Positions 21,603 through 32,700 are shown, counted from the stretch's first letter. The stretch: DNA of 64,000 nucleotides from Synechococcus sp. HJ21-Hayes (GCF_024345835.1 NZ_JAGQBW010000011.1:40662-104661); one strand, 5' to 3'. Made by a program: numbers and translations. The notes: generated by a model from the sequence alone, not told the origin.

Positions 21603-23153
21603 ATGACCATCGGGATCTGGGTCCTGGGAGATCAGCTGAGTGCATCCCAGGCGGCGTTGTGCTCCTCCTCGCCTGAGGACAGTCGGGTGTTGCTGGTGGA
21701 GAGCAACTCTGTGCTGTCCAACCGTGCCTACCACCAGCAGAAGCTTGTGCTGGTGTGGAGTGCGATGCGCCATTTTGCCGCTGATCTCGGCGCGCATGGC
21801 TGGCGCGTGGACTATCACGAATCGGATTGTTTTTCTGATGTCTTGCCGAACTGGCTAGCCAGCCATCAGATCACAGAACTCCGAATCATGGAACCGGAGG
21901 ATCGCGGCTTTCGCGCAGCCATCGAACGCCTGCACTTCCCTGTCCCGCTGGTGTGGCTACCAAGCAATGCGTTTCTCTGGAGCCGGGAGGACTTTGCTGC
22001 CTGGGCCTCGGGCTACAAGCAGCTGCGGATGGAGTTGTTCTATCGCGAAGGCCGTCGCCGCTTTGGGGTTCTGATGCAGCCCGATGGCACGGGCCTTGCA
22101 CCGCTCGGTGGCCAATGGAATTACGACCACGACAACCGCAAATCACCACCCAAGGGCCTGCGCGGACCGGATCCCCTCTGGTTTCAGCCCGATGGCATCA
22201 CCGGTGCCGTGATCGAGAAGGTGCGCCAGCTCAATCACGCCAGACAGGCCCAGGGCTTGGCTTCCCTGCCTGGGGATCTGGAACCGTTTGGCTGGGGCGT
22301 CAGCCGCCGCGAGGCCCTGCAGGTGCTGGACCACTTCATCGCCACCCGCCTGGCCGGTTTTGGTCCCTACCAGGACGCCATGGTGACCGGTGAACCCACC
22401 CTCTGGCATGCCCTGCTGTCGCCCTATCTGAACATCGGCTTGCTGCACCCCCTGGAGGTGATCTGCCGGCTGGAGCAAGCCGGTCTGGAACTCCAGGTGC
22501 CCCTAGCCAGCCTGGAGGGCGTGATCCGCCAGCTACTCGGGTGGCGGGAGTACACCCATGGCCTTTATCACTGGTTTGGCCCCGGGTACGGGCAACTGAA
22601 TCACTTCAGGGCCAGTCAGCCCCTGCCGCCGTGGTTCGAGCAGCTGGGGGGCAGTGGCTTGGCCTGTCTGGACACGGTGCTTGGGGAGGTGCGGGGTCGC
22701 GGCTATGCCCATCACATCCAGCGCCTGATGGTGCTGGCCAATTACGGACTGCTGGCCGGCCTGGATCCCCAGGCCCTCACCGCCTGGTTCCACGCTTCCT
22801 TCATCGATGGCTTCGATTGGGTGATGCAGACCAATGTGCTGGGCATGGGTGTCTATGCCGACGGCGGCCGCCTGGCTAGCAAGCCCTACGCCGCCAGCGG
22901 CAATTACATCCGCCGCATGAGCACCTACTGCCAGAACTGCCGCTATGACCCGAAGCAGCGCAGCGGGGCGGACGCCTGTCCCTTCAACAGCCTCTACTGG
23001 GATTTCCTGGCTCGCCACGAGCCTGAGCTGCGGGGGAACCCCCGCATGGCCCTGGTGCTGAAGCAGTTGCAGAAGCTGCCAGCGGAGGAGTTGGAGGCTG
23101 TACGACACGCCGCGGCTATCCACCGTGCCGCCATGCTCGCCCCCCCGACCTAA
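21603..23153 (+). CDS. Iron-sulfur bacterial cryptochrome/photolyase (FeS-BCP, PhrB-like)
   Basis: A 516-residue deoxyribodipyrimidine photolyase-related protein. The N-terminal domain opens IGIWVLGDQLS, and the FAD-binding helical half contains YGLLAGLDPQ and LGMGVYADGGR. Four cysteines at about residues 355, 443, 446 and 459 have the same spacing (88, 3, 13) as the 4Fe-4S ligands of Agrobacterium PhrB, with YCQNCRYDP and DACPFNSLYW around the last three. By family, it repairs 6-4 photoproducts or acts in blue-light signalling, with a lumazine antenna. It stands near uvrC, the other UV-damage repair gene. Confidence 0.87.
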   Translation: MTIGIWVLGDQLSASQAALCSSSPEDSRVLLVESNSVLSNRAYHQQKLVLVWSAMRHFAADLGAHGWRVDYHESDCFSDVLPNWLASHQITELRIMEPEDRGFRAAIERLHFPVPLVWLPSNAFLWSREDFAAWASGYKQLRMELFYREGRRRFGVLMQPDGTGLAPLGGQWNYDHDNRKSPPKGLRGPDPLWFQPDGITGAVIEKVRQLNHARQAQGLASLPGDLEPFGWGVSRREALQVLDHFIATRLAGFGPYQDAMVTGEPTLWHALLSPYLNIGLLHPLEVICRLEQAGLELQVPLASLEGVIRQLLGWREYTHGLYHWFGPGYGQLNHFRASQPLPPWFEQLGGSGLACLDTVLGEVRGRGYAHHIQRLMVLANYGLLAGLDPQALTAWFHASFIDGFDWVMQTNVLGMGVYADGGRLASKPYAASGNYIRRMSTYCQNCRYDPKQRSGADACPFNSLYWDFLARHEPELRGNPRMALVLKQLQKLPAEELEAVRHAAAIHRAAMLAPPT

Positions 23154-23207
23154 CCCGTCCGGCGGGTGCGAGCTTTACCTTGATGGCCTGTTTGGCTCTG
23201 GTCGGTG

Positions 23208-23798
23208 ATGACCCTGGCGGCCCTGCCCCCCGAGGCCTACCTCTGGTTCAAGACGCTCCACATCGTGGGGGTGGTGGTGTGGTTTGCCGGCCTCTTCTAC
23301 CTCGTGCGGCTCTTCATCTATCACCGTGAGGCTGAGGAGCTCGCCTCCCCCCTGCGCGAGGCGTTTCAGGCCCAATACGGCTTGATGGAGAAGCGCCTGG
23401 CCAACATCATCACGACTCCGGGCATGGCCGTTGCCGTGGTGTGTGCCGTAGGCCTGCTGAGCGTCAACCCCGCCTGGCTCCACCAGGGTTGGATGCACGC
23501 CAAGTTGGGGTTTGTGGCCGCCCTGCTGGCTTATCACGCTTTTTGTTATCGCCTCATGGGGCAGTTGCAGGCGGGAACCTGTGGCTGGAGCCCCAAGCAA
23601 TTGCGGGCCCTCAATGAACTCCCCACCTTGTTGCTCGTGGTGGTGGTGATGTTGGTGGTGTTCAAGAACCAGTTCCCCACCGGTGCCGCCACGTGGTTCA
23701 TCGTGGCCCTGGTGGTGTTCATGGCTGCTTCGATTCAGTTCTATGCCCGCTGGCGGCGCCTGCGGGCAGAACGGGAGGCCGCAGCCGGTGCCAGCTGA
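23208..23798 (+). CDS. hemJ: Protoporphyrinogen IX oxidase HemJ
   Basis: Integral membrane enzyme oxidising protoporphyrinogen IX, feeding both heme and chlorophyll synthesis. The 196-residue protein has four or five hydrophobic helices. It carries the family signature WFKTLHIVGVVVWFAGLFYL near the N-terminus, whose histidine is conserved, with LRALNELPTLLLVVVVMLVV later. I use the ATG at 23208; a GTG lies one codon upstream. The PHP-domain gene overlaps its end by 11 bp. Confidence 0.92.
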   Translation: MTLAALPPEAYLWFKTLHIVGVVVWFAGLFYLVRLFIYHREAEELASPLREAFQAQYGLMEKRLANIITTPGMAVAVVCAVGLLSVNPAWLHQGWMHAKLGFVAALLAYHAFCYRLMGQLQAGTCGWSPKQLRALNELPTLLLVVVVMLVVFKNQFPTGAATWFIVALVVFMAASIQFYARWRRLRAEREAAAGAS

Positions 23799-24438
23799 GG
23801 CCCTGCGGGAGGTGTTGGCTGGCGTTCACGCCGGCAGCTGCCCGGGTGAGCTCAACTTTCACTGCCACACCATCTGCAGTGATGGCAGCCTGCGGCCGAA
23901 GGAGTTGGGCGAGCAGGCGGTGGCCCTGGGGCTGCGCCACTTCGCCGTCACCGACCACCACAGCGTTCAGGCCATCCAACCCCTGCAGGCCTGGCTGGCA
24001 CAGCAGGCCGGGCAGGGCCGCCGGGTACCGCAACTGTGGGCCGGCGTGGAGATCAGTTGCCTGCTGGAGGGCTGCCTGGTGCATGTGCTCGCCCTCGGCT
24101 TTGAAGCCGGCCATGCCGATCTGGAGCCCTACTGCCAGGGGAGCGCTCCCGTGGGTGCTGCCCTGCGGGCCCAGGAGGTGTGCCGTCGGATTCATGGTGC
24201 GGGCGGCCTGGCCCTGTTGGCCCATCCCGCCCGCTACCGGCTGCCCTTCCAGCGGCTGATCGAGGCAGCGGCGCTGCTGGGTTTTGATGGGGCCGAGGCC
24301 TACTACGACTACGCCATGCAGCCGCAGTGGGCGCCCTCGCCTCTGGTGTGTGAAGCCATTGCCAGCCAGCTGGACAATCTCGGACTTTTGCGTAGTTGCG
24401 GCACGGATACCCATGGCCTGCACCTCAGTGGCCGCTAA
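23788..24438 (+). CDS. PHP-domain metal-dependent phosphoesterase
   Basis: A 216-residue PHP protein. The metal ligands are visible in NFHCHTICSDGS, FAVTDHHSVQ, LWAGVEISC, LALLAHPARY and the late CGTDTHGLH. It resembles bacterial enzymes that hydrolyse nucleoside 3',5'-bisphosphates or 5' ends of short RNA, but the substrate is inferred. The start is the GTG at 23788 inside the end of hemJ; the longer open frame upstream is only the other frame of hemJ. The overlap suggests coupling to hemJ. Confidence 0.82.
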   Translation: MPAEALREVLAGVHAGSCPGELNFHCHTICSDGSLRPKELGEQAVALGLRHFAVTDHHSVQAIQPLQAWLAQQAGQGRRVPQLWAGVEISCLLEGCLVHVLALGFEAGHADLEPYCQGSAPVGAALRAQEVCRRIHGAGGLALLAHPARYRLPFQRLIEAAALLGFDGAEAYYDYAMQPQWAPSPLVCEAIASQLDNLGLLRSCGTDTHGLHLSGR

Positions 24439-24467
24439 GGTTTTGGCAGCTTTTCCGCTCCACGCCG

Positions 24468-24998
24468 ATGGGCCTGTTCGATCGTCTGCTCGGTTCGAAG
24501 TCCGACACCGGCGGCAACACGCCCGCCAAGCCCGCCCCAAAGCAGGAGGCCTTCTTCCTGGATGCCGACTCCTCCAGCAGCATGGGCAACGTGGAGTTCA
24601 TGCGGCGCTCGAACACCATCCGCCGCACCTTCCCCGGTACCGCCAGCAGCCCTGGCATGAAGGAGATCGTGGACGAGGTGGCGTCGATGGAAGCTCGCAC
24701 CGAGCGGCGTAGCCCCGGCTTGCCTGGAACGGAAGAGGCCATGGCCGAGATCAACCTCACGGGCGGTGTGCCCAAGCCGGTGAAGAAGACCTTCGCCGAG
24801 CAGATGAGCAAGGCCGAACTCGAAGATCGCATGAAGGGATCCGCCGTGGGCGTGAATGTGCCCGGGGGCCCTGCCGCCATCAAGAAGGAGAAGGACGCGG
24901 CTGCTTCCACGCAGGGGCAACCCCAGATCAGTCAGCAGGCCTCCAAGCCCGGTGACATTGACGCCTTCAAGGCCTGGGCCAAGGATCTGAGCAGCTGA
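24468..24998 (+). CDS. Hydrophilic low-complexity protein, function unknown
   Basis: A 176-residue hydrophilic protein starting MGLFDRLLGSKSDTGGN. The middle has FLDADSSSSMGNVEFMRRSN and TIRRTFPGTASSPGMKEIVDE; the rest is rich in Ala, Lys, Pro and Gln and ends in a short helix (DIDAFKAWAKDLSS). There is no signal peptide or membrane segment. It is likely partly disordered. I recognise no named family; codon use and base composition fit its neighbours. It is convergent with cobN, 15 bp away. Confidence 0.65.
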   Translation: MGLFDRLLGSKSDTGGNTPAKPAPKQEAFFLDADSSSSMGNVEFMRRSNTIRRTFPGTASSPGMKEIVDEVASMEARTERRSPGLPGTEEAMAEINLTGGVPKPVKKTFAEQMSKAELEDRMKGSAVGVNVPGGPAAIKKEKDAAASTQGQPQISQQASKPGDIDAFKAWAKDLSS

Positions 24999-25013
24999 GC
25001 AGCCGCAAGGGGC

Positions 25014-28000
25014 TTAGCTCTCCACCACCGCTTCGGCCTCCAGAACCAGCTGGCGCAACATCTCCAGCTGGTTGTTTTGTGCTCCCTCCCAAAGGCCTCG
25101 GTTGTGGGCCTCCAGTAGCCGCTCCGCCATGTCCCGGAGGGCCCAGGGATTGGCGCGCCGGAGGAAGGCCTGCACGCTGGGATCGAGCAGCCAGCCATCG
25201 GTGATGGCCCCATAGCTCCAGTCGGGCACGCGCCCAGTGCTGGCGTCATAGGCGAAGAGATAGTCGAGGCTGGCGGCCATCTCGAAGCCACCCTTGTAGC
25301 CGTGCTGCTGCATCCCCTCGATCCAGCGGGGGTTCAGGACGCGGGAGCGCAGCACCTTGTCGAATTCCCGCTCCAGCCGATGCAGGCGGGGCCGCTGCGC
25401 GCGGGAATGGTCGCCAAACCACAGCTGGGGAGCCTGGCCGGTGAGGGATTCCACCGCCGCACTCAGGCCCCCCTGAAATTGGTAGTAATCATCGGAATCG
25501 AGCAGATCGTGCTCGCGGTTGTCCTGGTTGTGGAGCACCACCTGCACCTGGCCCAGCCGCTGCTCCAGCCCGCGGCGATCTGCCTGACTGTCTAGGCGCC
25601 CATCACCGGATCCAAGTCCCTCGTAGCGCCAGCCACTCCAGTTGAGGTAGGCCTCCCCCAGGTCAGCGCGCTGCTCCCACTGGCCGCTGTCGATCAGGCC
25701 CTGCAAGCCCGCGCCATAGGCGCCGGGCGCTGAGCCATAGACGCGGTAACTGTGGCCCTCTTGGCGAGCCGCCGCTGCCAGGGGGTTGTCCTCGCTGGTT
25801 TCATCCGCAGCGGCCACCAGAGCTGTGGCCTGGTTCATCCAGGCCACGAGCTGGGGGAAGGCATCGCGGAACAGGCCCGAGATGCGCAGGGTCACATCCA
25901 CCCGCGGCCGGCCGAGGCTGCCCAGGGGGATCAGCTCCAGATCCACCAGGCGGCGGCTGGGGCCATCCCACACCGGCCGCACCCCGAGAAGGGCAAGGGC
26001 CTGGCCGATGTCTTCGCCGCCATTGCGCATGGTGGCCGTGCCCCACACCGAGAGGGCCAGGTGGCGCAGGTGTTCGCCCTGCTCCTGTAGATGCAGCTCA
26101 AGTAACAGTTCGGCGCTGCGCCGCCCCAGATCCCAGGCCGCCTCGGTGGGTAGTCCCCGCAGGTCCACGCTGTAGAAATTGCGTCCTGTGGGCAGCAAAT
26201 CGGGGCGGCCCCGGGTGGGGGCCCCAGACGGTCCCGCTGCGATGCGATCCCCAGCCAGGGCCGCCAGAAACGAGGCGCGTTCGGCATCGCCGCAGCGCAG
26301 TAGGTTCGGCACCAGGGTGTGGTGCAGGCGCTCCAGCACAGCGGCGGTGGCCGGTCCTGGCGCCACCGGTTTTCCATCGCTGAGCAGCTGGCCACAGAGC
26401 TCCAAACCCTGTTGCTCCAACCAGGCAACGCCGTGCCCCACCTGCCGCGCCCCCACCACGCCCAGCTGCTGGAGGCGCGGCAGGTCTTCGGGCGTTAGCG
26501 CTACCTCTTCGGGGTCAGCCCAGGGATCCATGCTGAGCTGCGCGTCCACGGCCAGGGCCTGGGTGAGACCCAGCTGGCCAGCCACCGGCGGCCGGGCCAG
26601 GCAGAGCAACAGTTCCGCCAGGGCGGGCCGCTCCGGCAACAGTCCGAAACGGTGGAGACCCGTGCGGATCTGGGCTTCCTTCAGCTCACACAGGTAGCCA
26701 TCGGCGGCATCGAGGGGATCGCTGCCCTCTGAGCCCGAGAGGAGATCGGGTAGCTGCAGCTCCGCCAGCTGCTGGATCACTTGCTGTCGCAGTCCCTCAC
26801 TGCGCTCGGCACCCAGCTGGGTGGCTTCCCAGTATTCGTCGATCAAGGCCTCCAGCTCCCGCAGATCCCCATGCAGCCCAGCCCGACCGAGGGGCGGCGT
26901 GAGGTGATCGAGGATCACTGCCTGGGCCCGGCGCTTGGCCTGGGAGCCCTCCCCCGGGTCGTTGACGATGAAGGGGTAGACGTGGGGCATGGGCCCCAGC
27001 GCCCATTCGGGGTAGCACTGCTGGGAGAGGCCCAGCCCCTTGCCGGGCAGCCACTCCAGGTTGCCGTGCTTGCCCACATGGCACACCAGCTGCACGCCGT
27101 GCACCTCACGCAGCCACAGGTATTGCGCCAGGTACAGGTGGGTGGGGGGCAGGTCCGGGGCGTGGTAGCTGAGGCTGGGATCGCGGTCGTAGCCGCGCTC
27201 GGGCTGGATCAACAGGCACAGGTTCCCGAAGCGCAGCCCCTGAATCGGGAACCCGGCGGCGCTGAGGCTGGGATCGTTGGTGGGTGGGCCCCAGCGCTGC
27301 TCCAGCTGCTGGCGCCCTGGCTCTGGCAGCTGGGCATACCACTGTTGATAGACCGCCAGGGGCAGATGGGCGAGCGGCGGGCGGTGGCCACTTTCCGGGT
27401 CGTTGGTGCGGCCCGCCAGCAACAGCTGAATCAGGGCGTCCCCATCGCTGGGTAAGGGGGCCGGCCCCAGGGTGTAACCAGCCTCTTGCAGCCAGCCGAG
27501 CATCAGGGCCGCACTGGCCGGGGTGTCGAGTCCGACGCCGTTGGCCAGCCGACTGTTGCGGGTGGGGTAGTTCGCCAGCACCAGGGCCAGGCGCCTCTCA
27601 TCGGGGGGAGTGGACCGCAGCCCGCACCAGTTGGCCGTGAGCTGGGCCACCCAGGCCAGGCGCTCGGGGTCAGGAACGTAGTGGTGCAGCGCGGTGGCCA
27701 GCCGTCCGTCGCTGCCACGCACTTCCTTGAAGGCACCCACCCGGGTGGTGATGCGGCCATCGAGCTCCGGCATGGCCACCTGCAGGGTGAGGTCCAGGGG
27801 CGCGAGGCCGATGCTGCTGGCCTGCCAGCTGGAGCGGTCCTGGGTACTGCACAGCAGTTGCAGCACCGGAACCCCCAGGCGCTCCCAGAGCGGCGCGCCC
27901 AGCCCCGCCTCTTCGAACTGCACGGAGGCGAAGGAGGTGGTGCACAGCACCGCCTGCACCTGTTCATGGGCCAGCCAATCGGCCACACCCCGTTGCACGG

Positions 28001-28709
28001 CCTCCTGCCGCAGGCCACTCACCCAAACGGCGCGGGGAGCCAGGCCCTGTGCGCGCAGGGCCGCCAGTAGGGCCTCCGCCAGTTGCAGGTCACCGGCCTG
28101 CAGCAGGGCGCGATAGAGCACCACCCCAACGCGGGGGCCAGGATCCTGCCGCCAGTCGAACGGGCTGGGATCCGGCAGGGGCTGGGGCTGGGGTGGGCTC
28201 GCCTCCTCAGCCCGCAACAGGGCAGCCAGCGTCTGGAGTACCGCAGCGAGGTTGTCGGGCCCGCCTTCACGCAGGCACTGACCCAGGGCCACCACCAAGG
28301 GCGTCGCCACCGTGCTCAGGGAGGCCAGGGGAGCGTCTTCATCGGCGGTGCCAGCGGTCACCAGCAACTGCCGATCGGGTTGGGCCCGGGCCCAGTCCTG
28401 CAGTTGCTCGAGGCCGTAACTCCAGTGACCGCGTCCCCCCAGCAGGCGCACCAACACGATCCGCGTCTCCCGCAGGCTGGTGCGGATGTAGTGGTCCACC
28501 ACGGCGGGGTGTTGGAGCGCGGACAGGTTCAGTCCCCGGAGGGCCGTCCCGCCGTCCAACAGGTCGCCGCGCTGCTCGAGCAGCGCGGCCAGGGCGGTGA
28601 GATCCGTGTCGGCGCTGCTGAGCACCACCAGCGCCGCCGGGGGCTGCTCGATGAAGACCGGCCCCTCGTGGGAGCTGGTGCTGCCGGGAACCGCCGCGAG
28701 CCGATGCAT
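25014..28709 (-). CDS. cobN: Cobaltochelatase subunit CobN
   Basis: Large subunit inserting cobalt into the corrin ring in the aerobic pathway; it is related to Mg-chelatase subunit ChlH/BchH. The 1231-residue protein has HVGKHGNLEWLPGKGLGLS, a hallmark of the family, plus YWGVRxx-like and RVDVTLRISGLFRDAFPQL segments and a long C-terminal RLEREFDKVLRSR region. The ATG at 28709 is used. The gene is divergent from ilvE with about 100 bp between starts. I see no cobalamin riboswitch in that short gap. cobU and the B12-dependent metH are also in the window. Confidence 0.92.
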   Translation of the reverse strand: MHRLAAVPGSTSSHEGPVFIEQPPAALVVLSSADTDLTALAALLEQRGDLLDGGTALRGLNLSALQHPAVVDHYIRTSLRETRIVLVRLLGGRGHWSYGLEQLQDWARAQPDRQLLVTAGTADEDAPLASLSTVATPLVVALGQCLREGGPDNLAAVLQTLAALLRAEEASPPQPQPLPDPSPFDWRQDPGPRVGVVLYRALLQAGDLQLAEALLAALRAQGLAPRAVWVSGLRQEAVQRGVADWLAHEQVQAVLCTTSFASVQFEEAGLGAPLWERLGVPVLQLLCSTQDRSSWQASSIGLAPLDLTLQVAMPELDGRITTRVGAFKEVRGSDGRLATALHHYVPDPERLAWVAQLTANWCGLRSTPPDERRLALVLANYPTRNSRLANGVGLDTPASAALMLGWLQEAGYTLGPAPLPSDGDALIQLLLAGRTNDPESGHRPPLAHLPLAVYQQWYAQLPEPGRQQLEQRWGPPTNDPSLSAAGFPIQGLRFGNLCLLIQPERGYDRDPSLSYHAPDLPPTHLYLAQYLWLREVHGVQLVCHVGKHGNLEWLPGKGLGLSQQCYPEWALGPMPHVYPFIVNDPGEGSQAKRRAQAVILDHLTPPLGRAGLHGDLRELEALIDEYWEATQLGAERSEGLRQQVIQQLAELQLPDLLSGSEGSDPLDAADGYLCELKEAQIRTGLHRFGLLPERPALAELLLCLARPPVAGQLGLTQALAVDAQLSMDPWADPEEVALTPEDLPRLQQLGVVGARQVGHGVAWLEQQGLELCGQLLSDGKPVAPGPATAAVLERLHHTLVPNLLRCGDAERASFLAALAGDRIAAGPSGAPTRGRPDLLPTGRNFYSVDLRGLPTEAAWDLGRRSAELLLELHLQEQGEHLRHLALSVWGTATMRNGGEDIGQALALLGVRPVWDGPSRRLVDLELIPLGSLGRPRVDVTLRISGLFRDAFPQLVAWMNQATALVAAADETSEDNPLAAAARQEGHSYRVYGSAPGAYGAGLQGLIDSGQWEQRADLGEAYLNWSGWRYEGLGSGDGRLDSQADRRGLEQRLGQVQVVLHNQDNREHDLLDSDDYYQFQGGLSAAVESLTGQAPQLWFGDHSRAQRPRLHRLEREFDKVLRSRVLNPRWIEGMQQHGYKGGFEMAASLDYLFAYDASTGRVPDWSYGAITDGWLLDPSVQAFLRRANPWALRDMAERLLEAHNRGLWEGAQNNQLEMLRQLVLEAEAVVES

Positions 28710-28812
28710 GGCCCCATCCTTGCGGGTGGCGGTGAGAGGATGGCCGAACCTATGGCCATAGCGGCCATCTGGACGCCGCAGCCGACCTCGCCGCCCGCAC
28801 CTCACACCCGTA

Positions 28813-29730
28813 ATGCATCAGTTCCTCCCCTACGCCTGGTTCGGTGGTCGCTGCGTTCCCTTTGCTGAAGCCACCCTCTCCGTGGCCACCCACGCCCTGC
28901 ACTACGGCACCGGTGCGTTCGGCGGCATGCGGGCCCTGCCCAATCCTGCGGACCCCAGGGAAATCCTGCTGTTCCGCGCCGATCGCCACGCCCGGCGCCT
29001 GAGCCAGAGCGCCCGGCTGCTGCTCACCGAGCTGAGTGAAGACACGATCCACAGCGCGATCCACACCTTTTTGCAGGCCAACCAGCCCACTTGCCCGGTC
29101 TACCTGCGGCCCTTCGTTTACACCAGCGACCTGGGAATTGCGCCACGCCTGCACAACATCGAAACCGATTTTCTGATCTATGGGTTGGAGTTGGGTGACT
29201 ATCTGTCGCCAGAGGGGGTGAGCTGCCGCATCAGCTCCTGGACCCGCCAGGAGGACCGCTCCCTGCCCCTGCGCGGCAAGATCTCAGGCGCGTACATCAC
29301 CAGCTCCCTTGCCAAGACCGAGGCCGTGAAGAGCGGCTTTGATGAGGCGCTGCTGCTCAACAGCCGCGGCAAGGTGAGTGAGGCCAGCGGCATGAACCTG
29401 TTCATCGTGCGCGATGGCGTGCTGATCACTCCCGGTGTCGACCAGGACATTCTCGAGGGCATCACCCGCGCCAGCGTGTTGGAGCTGGCCCAGGCCATGG
29501 GCATTCCCACGCTGGAGCGACCGGTCGATAAGACCGAGCTGTTCGTGGCCGATGAGGTGTTCCTCAGCGGCACCGCCGCCAAGGTGACCCCGGTACGCCG
29601 GGTGGAAACCACCGATCTGGTGAGTGATCGCCCGGTCATGAACGCCATCCGCGATCGCCTCACGGCGATCACAGAAGGCCGCGATCCCGCCTATGACCAC
29701 TGGGTTACCCGTGTGCGCCTGAACGGTTGA
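28813..29730 (+). CDS. ilvE: Branched-chain amino acid aminotransferase
   Basis: Class IV PLP aminotransferase for leucine, isoleucine and valine, 305 residues. The conserved [13 protein letters not shown] opening, the PLP lysine in [17 protein letters not shown], the [13 protein letters not shown] motif and [15 protein letters not shown] are all present. It starts 104 bp from the divergent cobN and overlaps metH by one base (TGATG), so ilvE and metH form a tight operon. Confidence 0.94.
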   Translation: MHQFLPYAWFGGRCVPFAEATLSVATHALHYGTGAFGGMRALPNPADPREILLFRADRHARRLSQSARLLLTELSEDTIHSAIHTFLQANQPTCPVYLRPFVYTSDLGIAPRLHNIETDFLIYGLELGDYLSPEGVSCRISSWTRQEDRSLPLRGKISGAYITSSLAKTEAVKSGFDEALLLNSRGKVSEASGMNLFIVRDGVLITPGVDQDILEGITRASVLELAQAMGIPTLERPVDKTELFVADEVFLSGTAAKVTPVRRVETTDLVSDRPVMNAIRDRLTAITEGRDPAYDHWVTRVRLNG

Positions 29731-32700
29731 TGAGCAGCAGCACCGCCCCCCTCACCGCCAGCGACACTTCGGTTCGCACCGCGGCGACGTCCAGCCCGCG
29801 CATCGGTTTTCTGGAGCGCCTACACAGCCCCGATCGCCCGGTGTTGGTGTTCGACGGAGCCACGGGAACTTCGCTGCAACAGATGGATCTCACCGCAGAG
29901 GATTTCGGTGGTGCGGCTCTGGAGGGCTGCAACGAGAACCTGGTGTTCACAAGGCCAGATGCGGTGCAGGCGGTGCATCGCCAGTTCCTGGAGGTGGGTG
30001 CCGATGTGATCGAGACCGACACCTTCGGGGCAGCTTCGATCGTGCTGGCCGAATACGACCTTGAGGATCAGGCCTTCGCGATCAACAAGCGCGCCGCCGA
30101 GCTGGCCCGCGAGATGGCGGCGGCCTACAGCACCCCTGAGAAGCCCCGCTTTGTGGCTGGCTCCATGGGGCCCACCACCAAGCTGCCCACCCTGGGCCAC
30201 GTGAGCTTCGATGCGCTCAAGGCCTCGTTCCGTGAACAGGCCGAGGGACTGATCGCCGGTGATGTCGACCTGTTCATCGTCGAAACCTGCCAGGACGTGC
30301 TGCAGATCAAGGCGGCTCTGCAGGGCATCGAGGAGGCCTTCGCCAGTACGGGGCAGCGCCGTCCGCTGATGGTGAGCGTGACCATGGAAACCACCGGCAC
30401 CATGCTGGTGGGGTCGGATATTGCCGCTGTCGTGGCGATTCTGGAGCCCTTCCCCATCGACGTGTTGGGGCTCAACTGCGCCACGGGCCCGGAGCAGATG
30501 AAGGAGCATGTGCGCTACCTCAGTGAGCACAGCCCCTTCGTGGTGAGTTGCATCCCGAATGCGGGCCTGCCGGAGAACATCGGCGGGGTGGCCCACTACC
30601 GCCTCACTCCGGTGGAGATGAAGATGCAGCTGATGCACTTCGTGGAAGACCTCGGCGTGCAGGTGATTGGTGGCTGCTGCGGCACCACGCCCGCGCACAT
30701 CGGAGCCCTGGCCCAGCTCGCCGGCGAACTTCACCCCGCAGGCCGTGCGGTACGCACCCCCGCGCTGCGGCTGAGCAGCAGCGATCCGCGGCCCCATCTC
30801 AGCTACGAGCCGGCTGCGGCATCGATCTATGGCACCACGCCCTATCTGCAGGACAACTCGTTCCTGATCATTGGCGAGCGGCTGAATGCCAGCGGCTCCA
30901 AAAAGGTGCGTGAACTGCTGGCCGAAGAGGACTGGGATGGCCTGGTGGCCGTGGCTCGGGGCCAGGTGAAGGAGAACGCCCACGTGCTCGATGTGAACGT
31001 CGACTATGTCGGCCGCGATGGCGAGCGCGACATGCACGAACTGGTGAGCCGTCTGGTCACCAATGTGAACCTGCCACTGATGCTCGACTCCACCGAGTGG
31101 CAAAAAATGGAGGCAGGCCTCAAGGTGGCCGGTGGCAAGTGCCTGCTGAACTCCACCAACTACGAAGACGGCGACGAGCGCTTCTTCAAGGTGCTGGACC
31201 TGGCCAAGGCCTATGGCGCCGGGGTGGTGGTGGGTACCATCGATGAGGAGGGCATGGCGCGCACGGCGGAGCGCAAGTTCGCCATCGCCCAGCGGGCTTA
31301 CCGGGATGCCCTCGAATTCGGGCTCCCGGCCCACGAGATCTTCTACGACCCCCTCGCACTGCCCATCTCCACCGGCATCGAGGAAGACCGCCTCAACGGT
31401 GCGGCCACGGTGGAGGCGATTCAGCGCATCCGCACGGATCTACCCGGTGTGCACGTGGTGCTGGGTGTCAGCAATGTGAGCTTCGGCCTCTCACCGGCGG
31501 CCCGGATCGTGCTGAATTCGGTGTTCCTGCACGACTGTTGCCAGGCCGGCATGGATGCAGCGATCGTGAGCCCCGCCAAGATCCTGCCCCTCGTCAAGAT
31601 CAGCGAGGAGCATCAGCAGGTCTGCCGTGACCTCATCTACGACCGCCGGCGCTTCGAGAACGGCGTGTGCGTTTACGACCCCCTCACCGAACTCACCAAG
31701 CTGTTCGAAGGTGTGAGTGCCAAGGAGGCCCGCGCCTCAGGCCCCTCCCTTGCGGATTTGCCTGTGGAGGAGCGCCTCAAACAGCACATCATTGATGGCG
31801 AGCGCATCGGCTTGGAAGAGGCCCTCAAGATGGGTCTAGAGCACTATCAGCCGCTGGAGATCATCAACACCTTTCTGCTCGATGGCATGAAGGTGGTGGG
31901 CGAGCTGTTCGGCTCCGGCCAGATGCAGCTCCCCTTCGTGTTGCAGAGTGCCGAAACGATGAAATCAGCGGTGGCCTTTCTGGAGCCGCTGATGGACAAA
32001 CTGGAGGGTGCTGATGGTAGTCAGCAACAGCGCTCCGCCAAGGCCAAGTTCTTGATTGCCACGGTGAAGGGCGATGTGCACGACATCGGCAAGAATCTCG
32101 TGGATATCATCCTCACCAACAACGGCTACGAGGTGATCAACCTCGGCATCAAGCAGCCCGTGGAGGCCATCATCGAGGCCCAGAAACTCCACCAGGCTGA
32201 TTGCATCGCCATGAGCGGCCTGCTGGTGAAGTCCACCGCCTTCATGAAGGACAACCTCGCCGCCTTCAACGACGCTGGCATTGATGTTCCGGTGATCTTG
32301 GGCGGTGCCGCGCTCACACCTCGATTCGTCAACAAGGATTGCCGCGAGGTGTACAGGGGCCAGGTGATCTACGGCCGTGATGCCTTCGCCGATCTGCGCT
32401 TCATGGACGCCTACGTGACGGCCCGGGATGCAGGCCAATGGGACAACGCTGGCGGCTTCCTGGCCGGCGCGCCCGAGGGCCTCGGACTGGAGGCCAGCCC
32501 CGCCCCCGACATTGTCAGCGAACCGCAGGTTGATGGCGCCGCCACGGCTACCGCTGCCAGTGCCCCCACCAGCGAAGCGGGACCCAACGACCACCGCTCC
32601 GAGGCTGTGCCTGAGGAGCCCGCCCTCGAGCCACCGTTCTGGGGCACACAGCTGTTGAGCGAAGCCGACATTCCCATCGAGGAGGTGTTCACCTACCTCG

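Noticed and set aside
28710..28812. Cobalamin riboswitch between cobN and ilvE-metH
   Set aside because: I looked for it because both sides are B12 genes, but the gap is about 100 bp and lacks the B12-box and the length needed for the aptamer.
29640..29670. HIP1-type GCGATCGC octamers as an organised repeat
   Set aside because: Occasional copies exist (for example near 29651, 51300 and 58831) but they are sparse and not clustered, so they do not form a feature.
29820..31334. A 504-codon minus-strand frame inside metH
   Set aside because: Antisense shadow of a strongly conserved gene; its composition is typical of reverse-strand reading at high third-position GC.
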